Assembly: GCF_016598615.1 (NCBI RefSeq)
Contig: NZ_CP066831.1
Coordinates: 6,386,001-6,450,000, forward strand
Reading direction: 5' to 3'
DNA from: Streptomyces liliifuscus
GTDB taxonomy: Bacteria > Actinomycetota > Actinomycetes > Streptomycetales > Streptomycetaceae
Length of the DNA: 64,000 nucleotides
Positions 38,811 to 47,081 of the stretch are shown here, piece by piece. Within the stretch, counting starts at the first letter, position 1; each line of letters starts with the position of its first letter. The position numbers and the translations under genes were made by a program. The notes beneath the pieces are model-generated. The model saw only the letters and a list, made by a program, of their open reading frames with translations. It was not told the origin of the DNA and searched no databases.

Positions 38811-39239
38811 ATGACGGCGAAGATCTCGTACGACGACGTCGAGGTCGGCACCGAACTGCCGGCCCAGACCTTCGGCGTGACGCGCGCCACGCTCGTGCAG
38901 TACGCGGGCGCCTCGGGGGACTTCAACCCGATCCACTGGAACGAGAAGTTCGCCAAGGAGGTCGGCCTCCCGGACGTCATCGCGCACGGCATGTTCACCA
39001 TGGCCGAGGCGGTCCGGGTCGTCACCGACTGGACCGGTGACCCGGGCGCGGTCGTCGAGTACGGCGTCCGCTTCACCAAGCCCGTCGTCGTCCCGAACGA
39101 CGACCAGGGCGCCACGATCGAGGTCAGCGGCAAGGTCGCGGCCAAGCTCGACGACAACACCGTCCGCGTCGACCTCGTCGCGATGAGCGCGGGCCAGAAG
39201 GTCCTGGGCATGTCCCGCGCGGTCGTCCGCCTCGCCTGA
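38811..39239 (+). CDS. MaoC-like (R)-hydroxyacyl dehydratase, catalytic subunit (HadB-like)
   Basis: 142 residues. Full hydratase-2 motif GDFNPIHWNEKFA with Asp37 and His42, followed by VIAHGMFTMAEAVRVVTDW. It would dehydrate 3-hydroxyacyl thioesters in fatty-acid metabolism as a heterodimer with the preceding subunit. The pair next to rpmG is conserved across actinobacteria, as I remember it. Terminator at 39296-39329. Confidence 0.9.
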   Translation: MTAKISYDDVEVGTELPAQTFGVTRATLVQYAGASGDFNPIHWNEKFAKEVGLPDVIAHGMFTMAEAVRVVTDWTGDPGAVVEYGVRFTKPVVVPNDDQGATIEVSGKVAAKLDDNTVRVDLVAMSAGQKVLGMSRAVVRLA

Positions 39240-39295
39240 CGGGGCAGGGCCCGCCGGGGCGCGAGAAGCGCAAGTCCGGGGCACGTGAAGCGCAG

Positions 39296-39329
39296 GTAAG
39301 GGGCGTCCGCCATTGCGGGCGCCCCTTAC
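39296..39329 (+). terminator. Terminator after the MaoC pair
   Basis: 10-bp outer stem GTAAGGGGCG/CGCCCCTTAC with a 14-nt interior that can pair further (CCGC/GCGG). Confidence 0.75.
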
Positions 39330-39384
39330 TGCTTGCCTCTCGCACCACCTGTCTTCTCCTCGCCGCGCCCCCACCCCTTGACCT

Positions 39385-39406
39385 AGTTAGTGATTGAGTA
39401 CTAACT
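39385..39406. promoter_or_regulatory. Operator 1 of the TetR/MFS pair
   Basis: AGTTAGT, 8-nt spacer, ACTAACT: perfect 7-bp arms. It lies between a TTGACC word (39379-39384) and the tetR ATG at 39414, so binding would block tetR transcription. Confidence 0.75.
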
Positions 39407-39413
39407 TGTTCGC

Positions 39414-39983
39414 ATGGTCAGGATGAGCGCAGAAGAGAGGCGCGAGAGCGTCATCCGCGCGGCGATGAGCGAGTTCTCCCGGGGCGGCTACTACGGCACG
39501 TCCACCGAGGCGATCGCCAAGCGTGTGGGTGTCTCGCAGCCGTACCTCTTCCGCCTCTTCCCGGGCAAGAAGGCGATCTTCCTGGCGGCGGCCGAGCGGT
39601 GCATGGAGGAGACCATGCGCACCTTCGCCGACGCCTCCAAGGGGCTGGAGGGCGAAGAGGCCCTGCACTCCATGGCGAACGCGTACACCAGGGTCATCGC
39701 CGAGAACCCCGAACAACTGCTCATGCAGATGCAGATGTACGTCGCGGTGGCGGCTGCCGAGCAGACCGGCGACCACGAACTGGGCGAGGCGGTGAGGGCG
39801 GGCTGGATGCGCCTGTGGGACACCGTCCATCTGCCGCTCGGTGCCGATGTCGACGAGACCACGACCTTCATGGCGTACGGAATGCTCGTCAACTGCCTGG
39901 TGGTCATGGGATTCCCGCCCGACCACCGGGTCTGGGAGGGGCTATACCCCTCGGCCCGGGCCAAGGGTCGGCTCGAACACTGA
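39414..39983 (+). CDS. TetR-family transcriptional repressor
   Basis: 189 residues. N-terminal TetR HTH: SVIRAAMSEFSRGGYYGTST, EAIAKRVGVSQPYLFRLFPG, KKAIFLAAAERCMEETM. The C-terminal ligand domain is not diagnostic. Matching dyads sit in front of this gene and in front of the MFS gene that follows, so it probably represses itself and the exporter and is released by the exported compound. ATG 39414 has almost no leader; ATG 39423 is an alternative. Confidence 0.9.
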   Translation: MVRMSAEERRESVIRAAMSEFSRGGYYGTSTEAIAKRVGVSQPYLFRLFPGKKAIFLAAAERCMEETMRTFADASKGLEGEEALHSMANAYTRVIAENPEQLLMQMQMYVAVAAAEQTGDHELGEAVRAGWMRLWDTVHLPLGADVDETTTFMAYGMLVNCLVVMGFPPDHRVWEGLYPSARAKGRLEH

Positions 39984-40024
39984 ACCAGGGGTGGCGGAGA
40001 TTGCCGCCCTTTCATGCCCGTGAA

Positions 40025-40046
40025 AGTTAGTCAGCAATAACTAATT
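40025..40046. promoter_or_regulatory. Operator 2 of the TetR/MFS pair
   Basis: AGTTAGT, 8-nt spacer, ACTAATT: same left arm and spacing as operator 1, one mismatch in the right arm. It lies 30 bases before the MFS start. Confidence 0.72.
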
Positions 40047-40076
40047 GAAGTCAGCGATCACCCGCTGGGGGAAGCG

Positions 40077-41522
40077 ATGTCACAGCAGACCGCACGTCGC
40101 GGGGGAGCCGTCTGGGCCCTCGTCATCACCAGCGTCGCCGGGTTCATGGCGGCGCTCGACAACCTCGTCGTCACCACCGCCCTGCCCTCGATCCGTGAGG
40201 ACCTCGGGGGAGACCTCCCCGATCTGGAATGGACCGTCAGCGCGTACACGCTCACCTTCGCCGTGCTGCTGATGTTCGGCGCGGCCCTGGGTGACCGGTT
40301 CGGCCGGCGCCGGCTCTTCCTCGTCGGCATCACCGTGTTCACCGGCGCGTCCGCCGCCGCGGCCATGGCGCCCGGCATCGACTCGCTGATCGCCGCCCGC
40401 GCGGTCCAGGGCGTCGGCGCCGCCATCATGATGCCGCTGACGCTGACCCTGCTCACCGCCGCCGTTCCGGCCGCCAAGCGCGGGATGGCGTACGGGATCT
40501 GGGGTGCCGTCAACGGTCTCGCGGTCGCTTCGGGGCCGCTCATCGGCGGCAGCCTCACCGAGCACATCTCCTGGCAGTGGATCTTCTGGCTGAACGTTCC
40601 GCTGGGGCTGGCGCTCCTGCCGCTCGCCCGGTTGCGGCTGTCGGAGTCGTTCGGCGTCGGCGCCCCGCTCGACATCCGCGGCACCCTGCTGGCCAGCGGT
40701 GGCCTCTTCGGGATCGTGTACGGGCTGGTCCGGGCGCCCGTCGTCGGCTGGACGGACGGGATCGTCCTGCTGGGGCTGTTCGCGGGCACCGCTCTGCTCG
40801 TCGGCTTCGTGCTCCACGGCATCAACGCCAAGAACCCGATGCTGCCGATGCGGCTCTTCCGCAACCGGGCCTTCGCCGGGATCAACGCGGCCAGCCTGCT
40901 GATGTTCCTCGGGATGTTCGGCTCGATCTTCCTGCTCAGCCAGTACATGCAGGGAGTCCTCGGCTACTCGCCCACCGAGGCGGGACTGCGCATGCTGCCC
41001 TGGACGGGCATGCCGATGCTCATAGCGCCCGTCGCCGGCTATCTGTCCGACCGGATCGGCGGCCGCCCGGTCGTCGCCGCGGGTCTGTTCCTGCAGGCCG
41101 TCGGGCTCGGCTGGTTCGCCACCGTCATCGCGCCCGACACGCCGTACGCCACACAGTTGCCCGCCCTGATCATCAGCGGCGTGGGCATGTCCCTCTTCTT
41201 CGCCCCCGCCTCCAACCTGGTCATGTCCAGCGTCAAGCCGCAGGAGCAGGGAATCGCGTCCGGCGCCAACAACGCGCTGCGCGAGGTCGGCGGCGCGCTC
41301 GGTATCGCGGTGATGGCCTCGATCTTCTCCGCCCAGGGCGGCTACGGAACCGCACAGACCTTCGTGGACGGCACCCAGCCGGCGCTCTGGGTCGGCTCCG
41401 CCGCGGTGGCCGTGGCGGGAGTCGCGGCACTGCTCATCCCCGGTCGTCGCCGTGCGACGGAGGCGGCGGACGAGAACGCGGAGACCCCGCCCGAGCGGGT
41501 GCTGGAGACGGCCTCCCGCTGA
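40077..41522 (+). CDS. MFS exporter, DHA2 (14-helix) family
   Basis: 481 residues with about fourteen hydrophobic helices. DHA2 signatures: FMAALDNLVVTTALPSIRED (motif D1 with Asp in helix 1), GDRFGRRRLFLVGITVFTGA (motif A) and GVGAAIMMPLTLTLLTAAVP (motif C region). Probable proton-coupled drug or metabolite exporter, controlled by the adjacent TetR protein. Charged tail after the last helix. Drug range cannot be told from sequence. Confidence 0.92.
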   Translation: MSQQTARRGGAVWALVITSVAGFMAALDNLVVTTALPSIREDLGGDLPDLEWTVSAYTLTFAVLLMFGAALGDRFGRRRLFLVGITVFTGASAAAAMAPGIDSLIAARAVQGVGAAIMMPLTLTLLTAAVPAAKRGMAYGIWGAVNGLAVASGPLIGGSLTEHISWQWIFWLNVPLGLALLPLARLRLSESFGVGAPLDIRGTLLASGGLFGIVYGLVRAPVVGWTDGIVLLGLFAGTALLVGFVLHGINAKNPMLPMRLFRNRAFAGINAASLLMFLGMFGSIFLLSQYMQGVLGYSPTEAGLRMLPWTGMPMLIAPVAGYLSDRIGGRPVVAAGLFLQAVGLGWFATVIAPDTPYATQLPALIISGVGMSLFFAPASNLVMSSVKPQEQGIASGANNALREVGGALGIAVMASIFSAQGGYGTAQTFVDGTQPALWVGSAAVAVAGVAALLIPGRRRATEAADENAETPPERVLETASR

Positions 41523-41641
41523 GGGCCTCACCGAGTCCGGAATCCAAACGCTCGCTTCGCCTTCGGCTCGCAGTTGGCTCGCGGTTGGTCCGGATGTCGA
41601 ACCCACGAGAGTTCGGAAATCAAACCGAAAGGAGTCCGATC

Positions 41642-42019
41642 ATGCCCACCCTTCCCTGGACCGTGCCGAACAAGCCGCCGCAGGGCGCCGAGGTGCACGT
41701 CTTCGCCTCCCGCTTCGAGACCCGCACCCGCTGGGGAGCGCTGAAGTTCTTCGCCAGGACACCGGCCGTCTGGCGGCAGGTGAGCAGGGCCCCGGGAGCG
41801 TACGGCGCCACGCTCAAGGCGGCCCCGCTGCGGCGGACCTTCTGGACCCTGTCCGCCTGGGAGTCGCCCGCGGCGCTCAAGGCCTTCGCCCGCTCCGGCA
41901 CGCACGCGCCGACCGCCCGGGGCCTCGGCCCCCAGATGCGGGACGCGAAGTTCGTCTCCTGGACGGTCACGGCGGACGACCTCCCGCTCGACTGGCCGGA
42001 AGCATTGCGCCGTCTGTGA
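41642..42019 (+). CDS. Small ABM/DUF3291-like protein
   Basis: 125 residues. AAAGGAG lies seven bases before the ATG. FASRFETRTRWGALKFFART and WTLSAWESPAALKAFARSGT fit the dimeric alpha-beta barrel seen in DUF3291 and monooxygenase-like proteins (the 'S-W-E-S' strand and 'F...H' helix). It could act on a product linked to the upstream exporter, but it has its own ribosome site and a 119-bp gap. Confidence 0.7.
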   Translation: MPTLPWTVPNKPPQGAEVHVFASRFETRTRWGALKFFARTPAVWRQVSRAPGAYGATLKAAPLRRTFWTLSAWESPAALKAFARSGTHAPTARGLGPQMRDAKFVSWTVTADDLPLDWPEALRRL

Positions 42020-42050
42020 CCGACCACCGCCGCGGACAGCTGCCCGGCCC

Positions 42051-42088
42051 CGAGAACGGCCCCGCCCCGACCGGCGGGGCCGTTCTCG
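42051..42088. terminator. Strong hairpin before murB
   Basis: 16-bp perfect stem CGAGAACGGCCCCGCC/GGCGGGGCCGTTCTCG with a 6-nt loop, ending 14 bases before the murB GTG. It ends the upstream unit and must overlap murB's promoter region. Confidence 0.8.
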
Positions 42089-42101
42089 TACTCTTGGGCA
42101 C

Positions 42102-43157
42102 GTGCTGGAACTCCACGACGCCCCGCTCGCCCCGCTGACCACCTTCCGGCTCGGCGGCCCCGCCGCGCGCCTGATCACCGCCACGACCGACGCCGAGGTG
42201 ATCGCCGCCGTCCGCGAGGCCGACGACTCCGGCACGCCGCTGCTGCTGATCGGCGGCGGATCCAACCTGGTCATCGGCGACAAGGGCTTCGCGGGCACGG
42301 CCCTGCGCATCGCCACCCGCGGCTTCGCCCTCGACGGTACGAAGCTGGAGCTGGCCGCAGGCGAGGTGTGGACCGACGCCGTCGCCCGCACCGTCGAGGC
42401 CGGTCTCGCGGGCATCGAGTGCCTCGCCGGAATCCCGGGCTCCGCGGGCGCGACACCCATCCAGAACGTGGGGGCGTACGGCCAGGAGGTGTCGTCGACG
42501 ATCACCGAAGTGATCGCCTACGACCGGCGGACCCGTGAGACGGTCACCGTCGCGAACGCCGAGTGCGCCTTCTCGTACCGCCACAGCCGTTTCAAGGCCG
42601 ACCCCGAGCGCTTCGTCGTGCTGCGCGTCCGCTTCGACCTGGAGAACGCCTCCGGGCTGTCCGCGCCGATCAAGTACGCCGAGACGGCCCGGGCCCTCGG
42701 TGTCGAGCCCGGCGACCGCGTGCCGCTGGAGAAGGCCCGCGAGACCGTCCTGGAGCTGCGCTCCGGCAAGGGCATGGTGCTCGACCCGGAGGACCACGAC
42801 ACCTGGTCGGCCGGCTCGTTCTTCACCAACCCGATCCTCACCCACGAGGAGTTCGCCGTGTTCCACGCGCGCGTGGAGGAGCGCCTGGGTGACGGCGTGC
42901 TCCCACCCGCGTACCCGGCGGGCGACGGGCACACCAAGACCTCCGCGGCCTGGCTGATCGACAAGTCCGGCTTCACCAAGGGCTACGGCACCGGCCCCGC
43001 CCGCATCTCCACCAAGCACACCCTGGCCCTCACCAACCGCGGCGAGGCCACCACGGAGGACCTCCTCGCGCTCGCCCGCGAGGTCGTCGCGGGCGTCCAC
43101 GCCGCCTTCGGGATCACGCTCGTCAACGAACCGGTGACGGTCGGCGTCAGCCTCTGA
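42102..43157 (+). CDS. murB: UDP-N-acetylenolpyruvoylglucosamine reductase
   Basis: FAD enzyme making UDP-MurNAc, second committed step of peptidoglycan synthesis. 351 residues. Signatures: LLLIGGGSNLVIGDKGFAGT (FAD phosphate loop), IPGSAGATPIQNVGAYGQEV, FSYRHSRFK, and AGSFFTNPIL with the catalytic Ser. C-terminal SAAWLIDKSGFTKGYGTGPA is typical. GTG 42102 has no clear ribosome site and the promoter must be very close, so the message may be leaderless. A GCACCCC/GGGGTGC hairpin follows (43159-43174). Confidence 0.95.
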   Translation: MLELHDAPLAPLTTFRLGGPAARLITATTDAEVIAAVREADDSGTPLLLIGGGSNLVIGDKGFAGTALRIATRGFALDGTKLELAAGEVWTDAVARTVEAGLAGIECLAGIPGSAGATPIQNVGAYGQEVSSTITEVIAYDRRTRETVTVANAECAFSYRHSRFKADPERFVVLRVRFDLENASGLSAPIKYAETARALGVEPGDRVPLEKARETVLELRSGKGMVLDPEDHDTWSAGSFFTNPILTHEEFAVFHARVEERLGDGVLPPAYPAGDGHTKTSAAWLIDKSGFTKGYGTGPARISTKHTLALTNRGEATTEDLLALAREVVAGVHAAFGITLVNEPVTVGVSL

Positions 43158-43158
43158 G

Positions 43159-43174
43159 GCACCCCCCGGGGTGC
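43159..43174 (+). terminator. Short hairpin after murB
   Basis: GCACCCC-CC-GGGGTGC. Short, but immediately downstream of the stop. Confidence 0.5.
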
Positions 43175-43261
43175 GCCCGCCGCCCCCGAGCGCGGCGGCG
43201 GGATATTTCGCTTGCCGGTCGCCCGGCCCGGCGATCACCCTGGGGCCATGAGAGAACTCCT

Positions 43262-43981
43262 GTGCGGCTGAGGGGCGACGAGTTCCGGCCGAGCGCCGGC
43301 CGGTACGCGTTCCGGGTGGTCCAGCCGCGCCCCGCGCTGCGCCACACCACGCTCAGCGACCCCTTGCGGGGCTGGGGCTATCTGGTCGGCGACCACGACG
43401 GACTGGCCCGCCTCGCCGCGCTGTTCTCGTTCGCCGCGTACTCCCGGCACACGGTCGTCCACGTCCCGCTGCGCGACAGCGTGCCCAGGACGTACGCGCC
43501 CGGAGTGCCGGTCGACCTCGTCCTCGCCCACCGGTCACTGGGCCTGCGGCCCTCCGTGTGGCCGTCGCTGCGCCGCGGGCTGACCCGGGGCACCCCGGGC
43601 ACCGTCCGCACCGACGAACAGCGCACCGCGGACCACGCCGCGGCCTGGCAGGCGCGCTGGGAGCAACGCTGGGAGCGCCTGGACCCCGTCGACCGGATCC
43701 GCCCCGCCGTGCACGCCCGGACACTGTTCCTCTTCGGCGCCCGGGACACCTTCGCCTCGGCGTCCGTCCAGCTGGAGGTCGCGGCCGGCTTCGGCCCGCG
43801 CCACAAGAGGGCCGCCAAGGGATACGACGTGCTGGTCACCTCGCTCACGACACACCTGCCCCTGAGCCGGGGACGTCACACGGAACTGGACATCGGCTTC
43901 CAGGCGTATCCGCCCTACGCGCACTTCAGGCGACCGGGGCGCTCAGCCAGTCGTCGATCCCGGACAGCAGCTTCGCCTTGA
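43262..43981 (+). CDS. Hypothetical protein overlapping the end of add
   Basis: 239 residues from GTG 43262. Basic and Arg-rich; segments such as TLSDPLRGWGYLVGDHDGLA, RTLFLFGARDTFASASVQLE and HTELDIGFQAYPPYAHFRRP show no domain I recognise. No signal peptide or membrane helix. The last 56 bases overlap the 3' end of the convergent add gene, so either the true stop is accepted with this overlap or there is a frameshift near the end. Confidence 0.68.
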   Translation: MRLRGDEFRPSAGRYAFRVVQPRPALRHTTLSDPLRGWGYLVGDHDGLARLAALFSFAAYSRHTVVHVPLRDSVPRTYAPGVPVDLVLAHRSLGLRPSVWPSLRRGLTRGTPGTVRTDEQRTADHAAAWQARWEQRWERLDPVDRIRPAVHARTLFLFGARDTFASASVQLEVAAGFGPRHKRAAKGYDVLVTSLTTHLPLSRGRHTELDIGFQAYPPYAHFRRPGRSASRRSRTAASP

Positions 43982-44954
43982 TGTCCTGCGGGGCCGCAGA
44001 ACCCCGTACCGACTGCCGTGCGAGCTCGGCCAGTTCGGCGTCCGTGAAGGCGTGATATTGGCGCGCGATGTCGTATTGGGCCGCCAGCCGCGAGCCGAAC
44101 AGCAGCGGGTCGTCCGCGCCGAGCGCCAACGGGACCCCCGCCTCGAAGAGCGTGCGCAGGGGGACGTCCTCCGGCTTTTCGTACACGCCGAGAGCGACGT
44201 TCGACGCCGGGCAGACCTCACAGGTGATGCCCCGGTCCGCGAGCCGCTTCAGGAGCCACGGGTCCTCGGCCGCCCGCACCCCGTGTCCGATCCGCGAGGC
44301 GTGCAGGTCGTCCAGGCAGTCACGGACGGACGCCGGGCCCGTCAGTTCGCCGCCGTGCGGCGCGGCCAGCAGCCCGCCCTCACGCGCGATGGCGAAGGCC
44401 CGGTCGAAGTCCCGCGCCATACCGCGCCGCTCGTCGTTGGAGAGCCCGAAGCCGACGATGCCGCGGTCCGCGTACCGCACGGCCAGCCGGGCCAGCGTGC
44501 GGGCGTCCAGCGGATGCTTCATCCGGTTCGCGGCCACCAGGACCCGCATCCCGAGCCCGGTCTCGCGCACGGCCGAGTCCACGGCGTCCAGGATGATCTC
44601 CAGCGCCGGGATCAGCCCGCCCAGCCGGGGCGCGTACGAGGTCGGGTCGACCTGGATCTCCAGCCACCCCGAGCCGTCCTTGAGGTCCTCCTCGGCGGCC
44701 TCCCGCACCAGCCGCTGGATGTCCTCGGGATCTCTGAGGCACGACCGCGCCGCGTCGTACAGCCGCTGGAAGCGGAACCAGCCGCGCTCGTCGGTGGCCC
44801 GCAGTTTCGGTGGCTCCCCGCTGGTCAGCGCGTCGGGAAGGTGGATCCCGTGCTTGTCGGCGAGTTCCAGCAGAGTGGTGATTCGCATCGACCCGGTGAA
44901 ATGCAGGTGCAGATGAGCTTTGGGCAGCTCAGAGACCTCACGTACGTGCTCCAT
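43926..44954 (-). CDS. add: Adenosine deaminase
   Basis: Hydrolytic deamination of adenosine to inosine in purine salvage; zinc enzyme of the amidohydrolase fold. 342 residues from ATG 44954. Metal and catalytic motifs: HLHLHFTGS (His16, His18), HGGELTG (catalytic His-Gly-Gly-Glu), RIGHGV, CPASNVALG, and LGADDPLLF (metal Asp pair, where many homologues read NTDDP). Convergent with, and overlapping, the gene at 43262. Confidence 0.93.
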   Translation of the reverse strand: MEHVREVSELPKAHLHLHFTGSMRITTLLELADKHGIHLPDALTSGEPPKLRATDERGWFRFQRLYDAARSCLRDPEDIQRLVREAAEEDLKDGSGWLEIQVDPTSYAPRLGGLIPALEIILDAVDSAVRETGLGMRVLVAANRMKHPLDARTLARLAVRYADRGIVGFGLSNDERRGMARDFDRAFAIAREGGLLAAPHGGELTGPASVRDCLDDLHASRIGHGVRAAEDPWLLKRLADRGITCEVCPASNVALGVYEKPEDVPLRTLFEAGVPLALGADDPLLFGSRLAAQYDIARQYHAFTDAELAELARQSVRGSAAPQDIKAKLLSGIDDWLSAPVA

Positions 44955-45042
44955 TCCAGGATCCTGCCGTACGCCGAGTCCGTATCGGTAGCGCTTTCCC
45001 TGAACGTGGTCTTGCTCGCACTGAGACACGAACCAGGACACG

Positions 45043-45081
45043 AAGAAGCGGGCCGCCTCCCTGGGAGGCGGCCCGCTTCTT
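45043..45081 (-). terminator. Strong hairpin after aspC
   Basis: 18-bp perfect stem AAGAAGCGGGCCGCCTCC/GGAGGCGGCCCGCTTCTT with a 3-nt loop, just past the aspC stop on the minus strand. It separates aspC from add. Confidence 0.85.
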
Positions 45082-45103
45082 ACCCCACTCACGGTGAGGA
45101 GGT

Positions 45104-46330
45104 TCAGTCCTTGGCCTCGGACAGCAGCTTCTGGATCCGCGAGACGCCCTCGACGAGGTCCTCGTCACCCAGCGCGTACGAGAGCCGGAGATAGCCCGGC
45201 GTGCCGAAAGCCTCGCCCGGGACGACCGCGACCTCGGCCTCCTCCAGGATCAGCGCGGCCAGCTCGACGGAGTTCTGCGGGCGCTTGCCGCGGATCTCCT
45301 TGCCGATGAGGGCCTTCACCGAGGGGTACGCGTAGAAGGCGCCCTCGGGCTCCGGGCAGAGCACGCCGTCGATCTCGTTGAGCATCCGCACAATGGTCTT
45401 GCGGCGGCGGTCGAAGGCCTCGCGCATCTCGGCGACGGCCGTCAGGTCGCCGGAGACGGCGGCGATGGCGGCGGCCTGGGCGACGTTCGACACGTTCGAC
45501 GTGGCGTGCGACTGGAGGTTCGTCGCGGCCTTCACCACGTCCTTCGGGCCGATGATCCACCCGACACGCCAGCCGGTCATCGCGTATGTCTTCGCGACGC
45601 CGTTGACCACGATGCACTTGTCGCGCAGCTCCGGCAGGACCGCCGGGAGGGAGGTGAACTTCGCGTCCCCGTAGACCAGGTGTTCGTAGATCTCGTCCGT
45701 CAGCACCCACAGACCGTGCTCGACGGCCCAGCGGCCGATGGCCTCGGTGTCCTCGGCGCTGTAGACCGCACCCGTCGGGTTGGACGGCGACACGAAGAGG
45801 ACGACCTTCGTCTTCTCCGTACGGGCCGCCTCCAGCTGCTCGACCGAGACGCGGTAGCCGGTCGTCTCGTCCGCGACGACCTCGACCGGGACACCGCCGG
45901 CGAGACGGATCGACTCCGGGTACGTCGTCCAGTAGGGCGCCGGGACGATGACCTCGTCGCCCGGGTCGAGGATCGCGGCGAACGCCTCGTAGATGGCCTG
46001 CTTGCCGCCGTTGGTCACCAGGACCTGGGAGGCGTCAACCTCGTAGCCGGAATCGCGCAGCGTCTTGGCGACGATCGCAGCCTTCAGCTCGGGAAGGCCG
46101 CCGGCCGGCGTGTACCGGTGGTACTTCGGGTTCTTGCAGGCCTCGATGGCGGCCTCGACGATGTAGCCCGGGGTCGGGAAGTCGGGCTCACCGGCGCCGA
46201 AGCCGATCACCGGACGTCCTGCGGCCTTGAGGGCCTTGGCCTTGGCGTCCACGGCGAGGGTGGCGGACTCGGAGATCGCACCGACCCGGGCGGAGACCCG
46301 GCGCTCGGTGGGAGGGGTTGCAGCGCTCAT
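45104..46330 (-). CDS. aspC: Class I pyridoxal-phosphate aminotransferase (aspartate type)
   Basis: 408 residues from ATG 46330. Interconverts aspartate and 2-oxoglutarate with oxaloacetate and glutamate. Landmarks: FGAGEPDFPTPGYIVEAA, YTPAGGLPELKAAIVAKT, SPSNPTGAVYSAEDTEAIG (substrate/PLP Asn), TDEIYEHLVYG, and NGVAKTYAMTGWRVGWIIG with the Schiff-base Lys. Belongs to the aspartate transaminase Ib-like group common in actinobacteria. Lies between add and tRNA-Trp on the minus strand. Confidence 0.93.
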   Translation of the reverse strand: MSAATPPTERRVSARVGAISESATLAVDAKAKALKAAGRPVIGFGAGEPDFPTPGYIVEAAIEACKNPKYHRYTPAGGLPELKAAIVAKTLRDSGYEVDASQVLVTNGGKQAIYEAFAAILDPGDEVIVPAPYWTTYPESIRLAGGVPVEVVADETTGYRVSVEQLEAARTEKTKVVLFVSPSNPTGAVYSAEDTEAIGRWAVEHGLWVLTDEIYEHLVYGDAKFTSLPAVLPELRDKCIVVNGVAKTYAMTGWRVGWIIGPKDVVKAATNLQSHATSNVSNVAQAAAIAAVSGDLTAVAEMREAFDRRRKTIVRMLNEIDGVLCPEPEGAFYAYPSVKALIGKEIRGKRPQNSVELAALILEEAEVAVVPGEAFGTPGYLRLSYALGDEDLVEGVSRIQKLLSEAKD

Positions 46331-46533
46331 GGGCCCATCGTTCCAGACACGAAACCTCTCCGGCACACGGGTTTCACAGACTGAGCACCGGCCGACAAAG
46401 TCCTTACGGACACTTTCTGTTCGACGACCGGCCGTCGACCACGTACACTCTCACCTCGTTGGCCTTCACCGGCCGCGCCCACCCGGTGCACACCGAGCAC
46501 CCGGGCGGATGCGGTACGTTGTTGGGGAAACAA

Positions 46534-46606
46534 AGGGTCGTAGCTCAATTGGTAGAGCACTGGTCTCCAAAACCAGCGGTTGGGGGTTCAAGTCCCTCCG
46601 GCCCTG
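46534..46606 (+). tRNA. tRNA-Trp (CCA)
   Basis: 73 nt. Acceptor AGGGTCG/CGGCCCT; D arm GCTCAATTGGTAGAGC; anticodon loop CTCCAAA with CCA at 46567-46569; T arm GGGGGTTCAAGTCCCTC. Lies upstream of secE, the usual actinobacterial order. Confidence 0.96.
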
Positions 46607-46716
46607 CTACACACTCCTTTCGCCAGGATGTGTGCGCATGTACGTACTGCATTGCACCGCCGTGCGGCTCATACCCGGGCGCGGCACGGCCACGACCCGG
46701 AATCAGGTGAGGACGA

Positions 46717-47004
46717 GTGACGGACGCCGTGGGCTCCATCGACATGCCTGATGCCCAGGATGAGGCGCCGGAGTCCCAGAAGAAGGGCCGCAAGGGCGGT
46801 AAGCGTGCCAAGAAGGGCCCGCTGAAGCGCCTTGCCCTCTTCTACCGCCAGATCGTCGCGGAACTCCGCAAGGTAGTCTGGCCGACCCGGAATCAGCTGA
46901 CGACGTACACCACAGTGGTGATTGTGTTCGTGGTCATCATGATCGGTCTGGTGACTCTGATTGACTTCGGACTCGACAAGGCCGCCAAGTACGTATTCGG
47001 CTGA
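46717..47004 (+). CDS. secE: Preprotein translocase subunit SecE
   Basis: Essential small membrane subunit of SecYEG. 95 residues from GTG 46717 after GAGGACGA. A basic N-terminal region (KKGRKGGKRAKKGPLKRLAL) is followed by the SecE signature FYRQIVAELRKVVWPTRNQL, then one transmembrane helix (VVIVFVVIMIGLVTLIDFGL). A hairpin lies between it and nusG. Confidence 0.96.
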   Translation: MTDAVGSIDMPDAQDEAPESQKKGRKGGKRAKKGPLKRLALFYRQIVAELRKVVWPTRNQLTTYTTVVIVFVVIMIGLVTLIDFGLDKAAKYVFG

Positions 47005-47010
47005 GCCAAG

Positions 47011-47045
47011 CGCGAAGGGCGCCGTACCCGGCGCCCGCTTTCGCG
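47011..47045 (+). terminator. Hairpin between secE and nusG
   Basis: CGCGAAGGGCGCCG pairs with CGGCGCCC...TTCGCG with a small bulge. It could be a weak terminator or a processing site in a shared secE-nusG transcript. Confidence 0.5.
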
Positions 47046-47081
47046 TGTTCCACCCCCATGATCCAGGAAGAAGCAGCCACC

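Noticed and set aside
42051..42088. Riboswitch upstream of murB
   Set aside because: A single perfect hairpin with a six-base loop has terminator form; no multi-stem aptamer is apparent and the gap to the start is only 13 bases.
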